A stretch of 64,000 nucleotides of DNA from Ophiura sarsii (Eukaryota > Echinodermata > Ophiuroidea > Amphilepidida > Ophiuridae). The stretch covers positions 67,627,062-67,691,061 of the forward strand of contig CM069446.1 of NCBI GenBank assembly GCA_035610835.1. The letters run 5' to 3'. Shown one piece after another: positions 32,186 to 43,995 of this stretch. Position 1 is the stretch's first letter. Each line of letters starts with the position of its first letter. The translations under genes and the position numbers were made by a program. The notes under the pieces are model-generated. The model worked only from the letters and a program-made list of their open reading frames with translations, searched no databases and was not told where the DNA came from.

Positions 32186-33424
32186 TTTGAAAAACACCCC
32201 TATATAAAATTAATTATCCTCACATTGTGCACTCAAATGGATTTGTTGGCTCAAAAAGAACACCTTACAGAGCCTATTAAATACACGCAAATTACTAGCT
32301 ATTTCCTATTTGCCACTGTGTAAACAAATTATTACGGGCCGTCTGTGGGGATATCGATTAGCTTCACGTAGAATCCTACACGTAAGATTTTTATTTTTCC
32401 AAATTCATGAAATGCCCTGATAATATCTCCATTTAACTCCCTTTCCATCACTCTTTGACAACTGATATTTGACAAATAGTATCTTTATATTGTTAATAAA
32501 CTTCATGTAAAGTCATACTGTTGAAAAATAGATGAAAACAGTGAATTTTTATCAATAGAACGATGAGTATGAACTCACTGCTCGCAATCCGTGTTTGCGT
32601 GTAATAGTCAATGGGGCTACGCTCGACCGTAAGATTTTGGTACCGATTCCGTTTTCGTCAATTCAGAAAAGTACAAATGACGTGGGCTTTTCTCAACCAA
32701 TCAAAATGTATTTAACATGGACACGTCTCAAACACACCAAGTGTACGATGGCGTGTGTATGAGTTGTGTACCTTATTTATTTCCAGAGATACTTCGAGCT
32801 GAGTAACATGCCCCGTAAAAACGCGTGCACTTGGTGAATTTGACAATAATGTTGTTATTCTTTACTGTGTGGGGAATCGTGAAATAATAGGATGGAAAAG
32901 TAAAATATTAAATGACGCGGGCATATATTTTTCTAAAAATATAAAATGTTGATTTTGAGAAAGAGAATTACTTTAGCTTTATGTGGACACCTGTATGACA
33001 TTCATACGTTATACACAGCTCAAGTTAGCTCAGTAGACACACAGTTGGTTGAGATGCGTCCTATACCAGTACACAGCATCGATTTGGATGTTTTTCGCTG
33101 TACGAAAAGTGACCCCATGAATTCAATATACCCTATAGGGCAGTGAGCTTGCCATATATGGTAGTCATGACCTTACACTATATAACCCTGATTCAGGTAT
33201 AAATGAAATATGGATTATAATTGATTTTCAACAATAGAGCTATCAAGCAGATCGTATACCGTATATCGAGGACTCATTACATCGAAACCGACCAGTTATC
33301 GGCTGCCTCGGCATTATGCAGATTATAAATGACACAAGATGATAGAGTACAGAAAATACAAAGAAATTGTGACATCTCAAGCCCGGATCTCAAGCCGCAC
33401 AAATATATAAAAGTAAGATGAAAG

Positions 33425-33805
33425 GTTCTTTAGTCCGATAAAAAGGGTTCTCTATTACGAAGGTTCTCTAGTCCAAAAATAAAATGGTTCTAAATTCCGA
33501 CTGCTCTATAATCCGAAAATAAAATGGGTTCTATAATCCGAATTTTTAAAAGTGTTAAAAAGGGCTCTTTAGTCCGAAATTAGAAAAGGTTCTTCAGTCC
33601 GAGTAATAAAAAGGTTCTTGATCCGAATATTGTGAAGGGTTCTATAGTCCGAACACTGGGAAAGGGTGCTCTAATCCGATAGTTAAAAAAGGTTCTCTAG
33701 TCCGAATTAAAAAAAAAGGTTCTATAGTTCGAATTTTAAAAAGGGTTCTCTAGCGAAAAGGTGTCACTGTTCTTTAATCCGAATCAAAATAAAGGTCCTT
33801 TAGAA
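33425..33805. repeat. Minisatellite with core GGTTCTCTAGTCCGAA
   Basis: About eleven degenerate units of 30-40 bp, each an A/T-rich spacer followed by GGTTCTNTAGTCCGAA. It directly precedes the G-rich minisatellite and is missing at the equivalent place in copy 1 (around 3300). Confidence 0.85.
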
Positions 33806-33809
33806 TTGG

Positions 33810-33828
33810 GGCCGCACCGAGTCAGAGC

Positions 33829-33859
<31 letters not shown>

Positions 33860-34340
33860 GCCGCCTAGTGAAACAAACTTGAGAGCGGGGGGACGGGTCA
33901 CTGAGTCATAGTGAGAGCGGGGTGCCGCCGAATCAAAAACATAGAGCGGGGATGAGTGGCCGAGTCAGAAATTTTACTTGAGAGTGGGGGTCGCCGAGTC
34001 AGAAACTACTTGAGAGTGGGGGTTCGGGGTCGCTGAGTCAGAAACATGAGAGAGGGGGTGTCAACGAGACTTGGAGTGGGGGAGGGGTCGCCGAGTCAGA
34101 TACCTGAAAGCGCGCGGGGGGAGGTGCCCCCATTGAAAGCGGGGGGGGGGGGGGGGGGGTACCGCCGATGTAGTAACTTGAGAGCGGGGTGGTGGAGGGG
34201 CCGAGTCAGAAACTTCAGAGCGGGGGGAGGGACCGAGTCAGAAACTTCAGAGCGGGGGGAGGGACCGTGTCAGAAACTTCAGAGCGGGCGGTGCTGTCGA
34301 TTCAGAAACTTGTGAGCGGATGGAGGGTTGCCGAGTCTGA
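33810..34340. repeat. G-rich minisatellite, second copy
   Basis: Same unit as 3420-3819 (GAGTCAGAAACTTGAGAGCG plus G runs, one of about 27 G near 33831-33857). Open frames through it are Gly/Arg/Ser-rich artefacts. Confidence 0.88.
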
Positions 34341-34552
34341 AGTAATTTCAAGCACAAATCACCAAATTGCAAAACATTTGCAAATCCTGGGGGAGGGCGA
34401 ATTCGAAAATAATGGGTCGGGTCCGTACAACAGGAATTATTTCGTCCTTTCATTCTTTTCATCAAACCTACTCCACGAAATCAAATGATATTTTCACCAA
34501 AATGTGGCACAAATTGTACAGGAACCACACAATCTCATCTTTCTTGGTGTTA
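34341..34552. other. Short intergenic stretch, TE-related
   Basis: AATTCGAAAATAATGGGTCG at about 34401 resembles the end of the unit near 49835-49870. Confidence 0.45.
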
Positions 34553-34995
34553 AGGGGGTGTGGACTCTCAGGTACAGTCTCCGTAAAACTGCCGTAACTT
34601 CTTTATCTTTAATCTTTATAAACGTATACAGTTTTTTGCAGAAAAGGGTTCAATGAATCAAACCATGATGATGAAATTGACCATTTTGGATTTTTTTAAA
34701 ATAAAAAACACGTTTTTGGACCCATTTTAGGTTTGGAAAAGATAACTCAAAATATATTGTATTAAATTTTGTCATACTAGTTTTATAATAATCATGATAA
34801 CATTCCCCAGGAGCGTTTTTGATTGTTTTGAAAATCTTATTTATTTTTTGAGTTACAGACCAAAAAGTGCCAAATTGGTTGGAATTATTGAACCCTTTTT
34901 TGCAAAAAACTGTATGCGTTTAATATAAAGATCAAATGAATATTGAAGAAGTTACGGCAGTTTTACGGAGGCTGTACCTGAGAGTCCACACCCCT
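34553..34995. mobile_element. 443-bp MITE with AGGGGGTGTGG termini
   Basis: Inverted arms of about 80 bp (GTGTGGACTCTCAGGTACAG at the outer end), TA at 34551-34552 and 34996-34997. No coding capacity. Confidence 0.88.
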
Positions 34996-34997
34996 TA

Positions 34998-35508
34998 CGG
35001 GGAGTCTAAAAAGCCATTATTCAAAAATGTGAAAGTTTTGAATATAAAACTCTTCTCTCGGGAACAACACTAGACTTGAACGAAAAGCACCAACATTGGA
35101 CGTCGGTCTTGATATATACGCGAACGTTGACGAGAAATGTGATATTTTGGAGGTAACTAAAAGTCGTGGTCATAATTAGCTGGGACACCCTGGTAATATT
35201 ACAATTGAATGCGTTCTCGTCTCCGCAAAATTCGCACTACTGAAACATTGCTGTCTTTGTCGGAAAGCTTGAAGCCTTTCCTCAACATAAAATAAGGGGG
35301 ATATGAAAAGGCGGCGGGAGACATAAGAACGTATGGAATTATTGGATGACGGTCGGGATATAGACTATATACGCGTATGTTGACGAGAAATGTGATATTT
35401 TGGAGTTAACTAGTATATAACTATAATAACTTTTAATGATTCGATATGCTTTATTAAATCTGAAGTTTTTCAACATAACATTTTTAAATCAAGGCTATAT
35501 ATCAGTTA
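34998..35508. other. Intergenic, no gene seen
   Basis: GGGACACCCTGG at about 35182 looks like an isolated end of a CAGGGTGTCCC element. Repeat family B begins near 35480. Confidence 0.45.
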
Positions 35509-37019
35509 CACTCTTAATTCTTCGTGGTTATTTTTTCCGTGGTCATTTTTAATCAACTATACGTGGTCGATTTGACTGCATTCGTGGTTGAATTGACTAC
35601 AGATGACCAGTTATTTTGACAACGGCGACAATAGTCAAATCAATTTGACCACGGAAAGTGTAGAATTAACCACTAGATCGCTAATTTGCATATTTTACTT
35701 GGCCTTATATGATCCGAGTAAATTGTGCAAATAGCTCATTAGCATAATTGCACTCATATGAACAACTAGCGGACATCTGCTCCACACAGTACATGACCCT
35801 CCACTTAACACGGAAAATCACCTACCACTTTTAGCCAAAACAACACTCCAGGCCACCCCACTGGAACGTGTGACAATCAAACCTACTGTCTCGGACGGAT
35901 TTTAAATAAACACGGGTTCCTCTTTCATATAAATATTTCATTTTAAAAATCCCATAAGTGGAAAAGCTTGACGTTTTGAGTTGAAAATGTGGTAAATCAA
36001 TTAAAATATCGCTTTTTCAATGTAGGTCAGCACTATATTCCACGGAGGTCAACACTAGAATTAACCCCGTCAATAGACTGTTTGCTACTTTTATCTGTCT
36101 CGGATGGATATTAAATATTCAAGTGTTTAGCTACAAAATGATATAAGGCTTGATATGATTGGTTCATGGGAAAGTCTTGATAGATGTTGATCAAATCATG
36201 CTTCTTTTTACTGAAAATGAACTTCCGGTGACCCAATCGATATTAGTCGATACAGTGAAATACCAAGTTTGTGTACAATACCAGTGACTGCGTGTAGTGT
36301 GTGTATAGGTTGGGCGCGTTCATCCTTGACAAAGGTCAATTACCTTGTGTATTGACTCGCTATATAGGTAATTGATTTAATGTCCATTTCGGGGGGGGGG
36401 GGGGGGTAAACTTGTTCATATATGGTACAAAAATTAGCACCGGTGCTCGTTTGTACCATTTCAATTATGCTAATGAGCTAATATGCACCTTGTATTCATT
36501 TAAACCTATTATTTTATCTTAATTGAGTCGATGTATTAATTTAACACCATTGAATGTATTATTGATATGCATGCATATATCGTCTCACTTGCTTTAAGAA
36601 AGGGAAAAGTGTTTGTACACAAAGTAAATACAAATACATTGTGCAAAAACATAAACACCAAAAATGTGATGCCCCTGCAGCCTCACCCCCTCACACCACC
36701 ACCATTCCCTCAAGCAACCATGGCATAGTGTTACTTTTTTCGACCCCGTATTGTGGTTAAATTTTCAACCACACATGGTCATTTTGTCAACAAAACAAGC
36801 CCGAAGGTAACCACGAAAAAGCAACCACGTCATATGTGTTACTTTTAATTCGACCCCGTATCGTGGTTAAATTTTCAACCACAATACGTGGTTATTTTGT
36901 CTTACCACGGATGGTGTGGTCAATTTGACAAACGTGGTATTAAGGTGCATAGTTAACTACCAAACGTGGTTAAAAATGACCACGTCATGGTCATTTTTAA
37001 CCACGCAAGTTTAAGAGTG
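35509..37019. mobile_element. CACTCTTAA-terminus non-autonomous transposon
   Basis: Begins CACTCTTAATTC and ends AGTTTAAGAGTG; TA at 35507-35508 and 37020-37021. Subterminal zones are rich in CGTGGTTA / TAACCACG repeats. It is inserted in a copy of repeat family B: a paralogue at 37751-37780 reads through without it. It shares internal core sequence with 12971-14574. No transposase frame. Confidence 0.9.
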
Positions 37020-37044
37020 TATGCGCAACTTCTTTCTCGCATAT

Positions 37045-37600
37045 AACAAATTATCCGTCTAGCATCTCAAATTCCCTACCAAATATTAATGTCACCAAGT
37101 TTAGTTGAGATTGAAGTCTGACTTGTCATATGAGAGAGAGGCCCTAACGTTTTAACCAAATGGGTCGAAAGTCATAGGGATCATTACAGGTCAATCCGGG
37201 TACACCCCATGTATCATCTCAAGTCCACTTACCCAAAGATTATTGTCACCAAGTTTGGTTGAGATTGAAGTTTGAGTTTCCATATGAGAGCCCCAAAGAG
37301 CAATAAGTACAAATGTTGACAAATTGGGGTTAAAGGTCATGTAGGGTCATGTCAATCAGTGTACACCCCATAAACATCTCAAGTCCCCTTAACCTAAAGA
37401 TTATTGTCACCAAGTTTGGCCAAGATTGGAGTGTGACTTTACATGAGAGCCCTAAAAAGTAATAAGTGCAGTTTAAAGTGTTGAAAATGTGGGTCAAAGG
37501 TCATGTAGGGATCATTAGAGGTCAATATATTTACACCCCGTGAGTACCTCAAGCCCCCTTTCCCCGCCCCTTACCCAAAGAATATTCATAGTAGTAAACA
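37045..37600. repeat. Degenerate tandem array, about 165-bp units
   Basis: Three to four units with ATTATTGTCACCAAGTTTGG, GAGATTG, CATATGAGAGCCC and AAAGGTCATG. No coding frame. Confidence 0.8.
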
Positions 37601-37743
37601 ATATGCTTGTCCAAACTAATAAATGAATATTCACATGTAAATATTTCATTCTCATACATCGGAGGATTTCATCAGAATGGCAATGATCCAATTTGGCGGG
37701 AAGAAATGTCATCATTAGAGTTGCCAGTTGGTTTTAGTAGTGG

Positions 37744-38010
37744 ATCAAGAAAATATCAGTATATGCACAACTTATTTCTTGCATTGATAAAAATCAAAAT
37801 ATTGTTTGGAAACTAAGTGTTGGCTTTTCGATGAAATATTGGTCAAAAGTATACACTAGTTCGCACCAAATGGATTCGAAAATTGAAACAAAAATCCACA
37901 TGCAAGGGGGACACATCCCCCAACACACCAAGCGCGCACCGCTTTGGTTACTTTTTTGCAAATATTGAAATATTGCTCCCCTTAATAATTCTGGATCCGC
38001 GCCTGTACTC
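37744..38010. repeat. Repeat family B, further copy
   Basis: Shares TATCAGTAT, TTGCATTGATAAAAATCAAA and TCGCACCAAATGG with 5396-5875. It provides the empty target (TA at 37760-37761) of the element at 35509-37019. Confidence 0.8.
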
Positions 38011-38132
38011 AAACATGTTCTGCTTTGGCCATTTTTTATGTGTAGAGAACTCTTTCATTAGAATCGTCATTCAGTGTGTAATTGAACATAATCTATCAAA
38101 CCAATACTAATCTATGTACTTGTTGGTAATTA

Positions 38133-39490
38133 CGAGGGTCGTTCAATAACTAATGAAAGTGATCATGGTATGGGATGCATGAGTGATTCTATTGAGGGAT
38201 AATGTGATCAATACAAAGTATGAACCTTTGTCTTTCAAACAATACACTTTTGGATTGTTAGATACCTTTGGTTATGTAATGTCATTAACATAAACACAAT
38301 AGGTTTCAGACACTGACTGAAATCTGTCAATTGTTTGGCTGGATATGTAATATGTTGAAAATGGGTTGATTGATACATTTGCGTATATCTCGGCAATGCA
38401 AGCATAAAAACAGATAACACTTGGCACATAGTTAGAACACACACTTATCTCTGCTTGACACTCTTTTCTAGATCTGAATTCCTTAATACAAACAAGAAGG
38501 GACCATCTCAAATGCGCTTTTATTTAGCAAAATCCGCAATAATATACCTTAGAAAACAACAAAGGATAAAGAACAATGGAGGGATTAAAATTTAGTAAAT
38601 TGTTGTGGGATGTAAAGCAATAATAGTGGGGATTTCAAGAGGAGCTGTTCATAAAATTTCCTCAAACCATTGAAATGATGTGACGATTACTTTAACAATG
38701 CATATCTAGTAGCTCTAAAGATAACAGTAATGAGAGAGATGGTGGCAGCCATCTTTGATTGATACATTCATGTATATCTTTATTTTGACTATCACAATAT
38801 TTAAACACATTGATTTAAGCATTTTTCATTATTTCTGATTAGAATTTGAAGGCACAGTAAGCTTTTATCTGGTAAATTTTATGATTTTAACCATGTTCAA
38901 AATTATCTGCCGTCTGCGCATGCGCATATTTTCTGCAGGTTCCATGCCAATAAGTTCAGATAATTAATTAGCTATCATATGGAATCTCCCAAACTGGTTA
39001 ATTGCTTGGATTTTTCCTAAATTGTTTGATTTTCCGTAATATTAGTGATTCCTGACTGGGCATTTTTCAATGAAAATTGGCTATTTGAAATACTGATATT
39101 TGTATACATTTTATTTGATTGCCTCTCCTTACTTTTTCCTCTTATACTACATATATCAAATTACACAGGGATTAAAGTTATTGTCTTTTTTATCATACTT
39201 ACGCGAAAAAAAATGGGATTTACCTGCTTCTGGTGTCATGTTATGCAATCTTCTTACCACATGTTTTACACAAACAATTCAAATTTCTTGCCAAATAACT
39301 GATTTAGCAGTGTCCCAAGTGTACTTACTTTGAGACAATGCTATGACGTCATAGTTCACACTTATAAATCCAAAACTGTATTGTTTGAAAGATAAAGGTT
39401 CATACTTTATATTGATCACATTATCCCTCAATAGAATCACTCATGCATCCCATACCATAATTACTTTCATTATTTATTGAACGACCCTCG
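38133..39490. mobile_element. Mariner-like non-autonomous element with CGAGGGTCGTTCAATAA ends
   Basis: Inverted arms of over 100 bp at 38133-38255 and 39375-39490; TA at 38131-38132 and 39491-39492. Termini resemble mariner-type ends. The 1.1-kb interior has only short frames with no DDE transposase pattern. Confidence 0.87.
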
Positions 39491-39492
39491 TA

Positions 39493-40009
39493 GATCAACT
39501 TGAGCAGAAAAACCTATTTTCATCCATCCATTACAAACCCCAGAATATTTTAATATTAGATGGGATTTTCAAAAATATATTTGCTACTTTAATAATTTGG
39601 CAGTCATCTTTGTAACTTATAATGATCAAAATTAAATCTATTCTCTTCAATCAAACAATACACACACCCCCACACATAAATAAGTTCTACAGTACAAGTT
39701 GTATATGTAGATGTAGATATATAGACATATTATTCATTAGTTTTACCATCTGATAGCAATCACTTCAGATTCTCAAATCTGTATACAGGGTGTTTCAATA
39801 CAAACAAATCGAGACTTTAGGTGATTATAACTTCCTGAACAAGTGTCGGAATGAAACATTTCAAGTCAAATTAGGGAGTAATTCTGTTATACCATTCACA
39901 GGGGATATTCACAGTGCATGATTTTTAAGAACGACGCATACTACAAATGTAGGGTGTGGAGGGTATTACAGAATTATGCCCAAATTAGTTTGTTTTAATT
40001 TAATATAAT
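39493..40009. other. Intergenic, no gene seen
   Basis: CAGGGTGTTTCAATA at about 39786 may be one end of a TA-target MITE; no partner end was found. Confidence 0.45.
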
Positions 40010-40900
40010 AATTATAAGAGGGCCTGACGTTTCGATCCTAACAGAATCTTTATCGAAGGCAATATGACAGAATACAACAAACACAACTTATATATAGACA
40101 GGGAGACAATGGGCAGGAAGTAACAGGTAAAAATGAAACACAATAGAGGGTGATGTGACAGATGGATGAATAGGAGAAGGGATATGTAGACAGACAACTG
40201 ATTGATGGAGTGGGTAATGTAACAAAGGATGACATAGACAATGGGTGATTGGATAAAAGGGGCAACAGGATGTGAGACAAGACAATGGTCAGTGAAGCCC
40301 ATAATGTAAAGAGTAGGAAAATGGGGACAAATTTAAATGAATGTAACATGTAAAAGACAAAAATATGGAAGGGAAGGGAAATAATGAAAATAAATAAATA
40401 AATAAATGGGAAAACAAATGGAGTGTAGGCTAGTGGGTCTAGAAGGAGAAAATAAAAATAAATGGGAAAACAAATAGAGAGTGGGCTAGTGGGTCTAGAA
40501 GGAGAAAAGATGGAAATGCACTGGAACAAGTAATGAAAATTACTGTGCATAGGAGACAATGCAAAGATGAAAACATATAACAAGTAATGAGGTGAAAAAT
40601 GAAGTGAAAATGTAATGTGGGGAAAAGAAGAAGAAAAAAAATCAATTAATACAAAAGTAGAAAAAATGAGAAGTGGTGAGGAGGGGTATAGAGTCTAGTC
40701 GTTTCCTTCCTGAACGTTTAGGCCGTGGGGCTGGATAGTGAGAAGACGCTTCATCCATAGCTTCTCTCTGCTGAGGCGAACAACCTCTGAACGGCTACCT
40801 AAAGACTCGATGCCCTGATGTTTTAATTTAAAGATAACCGCATTTGATTCGGTTCGGTAATTACGGAGAAACGAGCGATTACGTAAGAGCAGTTATGGAA
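40010..40900 (-). pseudogene. Penelope-like element remnant: C-terminus and purine-rich 3' region
   Basis: On the minus strand the last coding piece reads ITEPNQMRLSLN, then LGSRSEVVRLSREKLWMKRL, LTIQPHGLNVQEGND, stop at 40697-40695: the typical end of a Penelope endonuclease (..FWxxKLxTxxPxGLN). An in-frame stop after RLSLN shows decay. Downstream on that strand is about 600 bp that is purine-rich on the plus strand, with a 65-bp tandem duplication near 40390-40505, then the 3' motif ATTCTGTTAGGATCGAAACG. The 177-residue frame at 40050-40583 is low-complexity and is not a gene. Confidence 0.7.
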
Positions 40901-42035
40901 CACTTCCATATATGTAAGTTTGCATATATTACGGATTTCCACTTGCACGGGTGGTAATTACTTACTCATTCACTTTTCACTTAACTAGTACTGTTTGTAT
41001 TTACACAGTATTGGCTAATATTTAAAGAGTGCTGGCTAATGATAGTACTGGCTGATAAATGCATTTTGTAAATGTTATACGAGTACTGAGTAATCAATTG
41101 TAACACTCATAACAATCAGAATACAAAAAACAATACAACTCATTGTATAAGGAGAGAGATTACCATTACTCTTTTAATGTAAATTAACCATAATTTTGTT
41201 TTCAATTGCAATAATAATTTGACCTTGGCGATAGTAAACATGATTTCACCTTTTATTTTTATCAAGTTGGAAATGTGAAGGTAAAAACCTAGATGTTTTG
41301 TATTCGCAATGTTATTGATTATCTTCAACTTGTTATTAGACTGGTTGCTGAACAAATCAAAGAAGTGGTGGCAGACTTTAAAATATAAATTTCCTTTAAA
41401 CTTGGCACATGTTTAGACCTTGGGTCAACGTGTATATATTTGGTAAAAAAAATGCCAATATACCTTTGGTTGCCATGGCAACGGCCAATTTCACTATTTT
41501 ACCCATTTCACAACTTTAAAATCGCTTAAATATTAGGTCATATTTCGGTATGAAGAACATGAACCAGTCCCCTTTTTCCTACAGTGAAGCAACTAACCTT
41601 GTCCTTTCCAAAAATGATGTAAACATTAACATGCATCTCTTCAATATGGTTGAAACCATTTTGTAGAATAGGGGTGTTTTGATTAATTTTAATTAAGCAA
41701 AAAGTGATGGTCGTAAAAATAAAAGTGGCACGGTTTTTTATTAGCTTTTTCAGGGTTAATAGACAAGATGTTGGTCTATATGTTTCAAGAAGAAGAAAAG
41801 TGTTGGTAATTGTTGTACCGGAGAGCAGTGTTCCCAGAAACTTTGCACTCTTTCGGTTTATTGACATTTAATTCATTGTTGAAAATAGGGATTTTGAGGA
41901 TTTACTTTCATAGAAAATCCTGATAACGATTGATATGCATTCAGATGATAGTTGTATCAATTCAGCATTAAGTGAGAGGGACATGATTTTGATAGTATTA
42001 AAACAACAGCGTTGCCAGAATAAACTCCCTCAGGG
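40901..42035. other. Intergenic, no gene seen
   Basis: AT-rich; short frames only, none protein-like. Confidence 0.5.
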
Positions 42036-42039
42036 GAGC

Positions 42040-43995
42040 TGTTGCTCATAACCTTTTAGTAGGGTCATATTAGTCGGGTATGTACAGGGGGGTTCATATG
42101 CACCTCCCCCAAATTCTCAACCAAACCAACTTTTGTGGGTGTCTTCTAGGGTCCTTAAACACATTTTAGATGTTAACAGTAAAAACAAAATAATGCTCTC
42201 CAGATATCCAAGATGGCGTCCAAAATGGCCGCCCAAACTGGTCAAATCTCATAAAATGTATGGTGACAGTAGATTCTTAATAGTGGGATGTATGTATTAG
42301 ACCACTAGACACTCATATCCAGAACTTTTGCTTTTTCAACACACCTAAGTCCAAGATGGTTGGTCGCCAAAATGGCCGCCAAAAATTGTAAAATTCCATA
42401 TTGGCATATAAACCAACATGTTTCATTATAGTATAGTTTTAACAATTGGATGTATGTGTTATACCACTAAAACTCATATCTAGTATTTTTGATTTGTTAA
42501 CATACTTCAAAACCAAAATGGCCGCCAAATTAATGGCCAAAATGGTCAAAAGTGGTCAAAAATCCATGAAATAGCATAATATCAACCGAAATGTATGATA
42601 AAAATAAAATTTTAACGATGGGATGTATGTGTTACACCACTAAACTTATTTCCAGTATTCTTGCTCTGTTAACACAGCTCAAAATCCAAAATGGCTGCAA
42701 TAATGGCCCCCAAAATGATTCCCGAAGTGGCTGCAACAATTGTCAAATTCCATAAAATGGGATAATATCAACCTAAATGTATGATCAAAATATAGTTTTA
42801 ATGATGGAATGTATGTATGAGACCACTAGTAACTCATATCTAGTAATTCTGCTTTGTTTACATACTTAAAAATCCAAAGTGGCCCCAAAATGGGTCCCAA
42901 AACGACTGAACAAATTGTTGAAATTCCATAAAATAGTATAATATCAACCAAAATGTATGATGAAAGTATAGTTTAACATTGGGATGTATGTATTAGAACA
43001 CTAGTAACTTATATCCAGTATATTTGCATTTTAATAACATACTTTAAATCCCAGATGGCCACCAAAATGGCCGCTGTAAATGTAAAAATAGTCTATATGA
43101 GTGAATGATAATCCACAATAGATATTGTAAGAGTGTATATTACATCACATTCACCAAATAGTATGTTCTAAACTGCTAGGCTATTGCTTTTAGATATAAG
43201 GCCCATCTCTGTGACAATTTTGATTCTGTGTTACTACCAAAATGGCATCCAGAGTGGTTAAGTTGATGTTAAATGACCTAAAACAATTGTTTTGTATTGT
43301 GAATGGACATACATGTACTATGGTTCGGAATCCAACTTGGGGGCCATTTTGGATTTTGAACTGTGTTAACAAATAAAAAAAAATGGATGAGGTACTAGTG
43401 GTCTAACACATACATTTCATCGTTACAATTATATTTTTATCATACATTTCGGTTGATATGATGCTATTTTATGGAATTTTGATTACTTTTGACCATAATT
43501 GGCCATTAATTTGGCGGCCATTTTAGTTTTAAAGTATATTAACAAAGCAAAAATACTAGATATGAGTTGTTAGTGGTCTAACATATACATCCCATTGTTA
43601 TAACTATACTCTTACTCTGATCATACATGTTGGCATCCATGTTGGCGGCCATGTTGGATTAAGGTGTGTTAATAAAGCAAATGTTCTGGATATGAGTGTC
43701 TAGTGGTTTAATACATACATCCCACTATTAGAACTATACTTTCACCATACAATTTGATTGCTATCATATGTCATTTTCTGAGATTTGACCAGTTGGGGGG
43801 GGGGGGGGGGCATTTTGGACGCCATCTTGGATATCTGGAGAGCATCAGTTTCGTTTTCACTGTTAACATCTAAAATGTGTTTAGGGACCCTAAAATAAAA
43901 TCCCTAAAATGTTGGTTTGGTTTAGTACTGGGGGTGGAGCACATGAACCCCTCCCCTGTATATAACCCGACTAGTAAGGCCATAATGTGGATCAC
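42040..43995. repeat. 2-kb foldback with internal tandem units
   Basis: The outer ends are inverted copies (AGTCGGGTATGTACAGGGG near 42073 against CCCCTGTATATAACCCGACT near 43955). Each arm is made of degenerate 160-190-bp tandem units with GGATGTATGT, CCACTA, CTCATATC and AAAATGGCCGCC. The junction of the two orientations is near 43100-43240. No transposase frame; a G run lies at 43795-43810. Confidence 0.85.

Larger units (their letters stand above)
31400..33420 (+). repeat. Dispersed repeat, copy 2 of 3, with a 1.3-kb insertion
   Basis: Matches 2660-3300 and (reversed) 46320-46955. Sequence from about 31850 to 33185 is absent from the other copies and holds the foldback at 31920-32185; no gene seen in it. 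Confidence 0.7.

Noticed and set aside
38235..38511. Short frames inside the mariner-like element as a transposase
   Set aside because: Too short, overlapping frames, no DDE/DDD pattern.
40050..40583. 177-residue minus-strand open frame rich in Phe, Ser, Pro, Leu
   Set aside because: Translation of a purine-rich 3' region of a Penelope remnant; low complexity.
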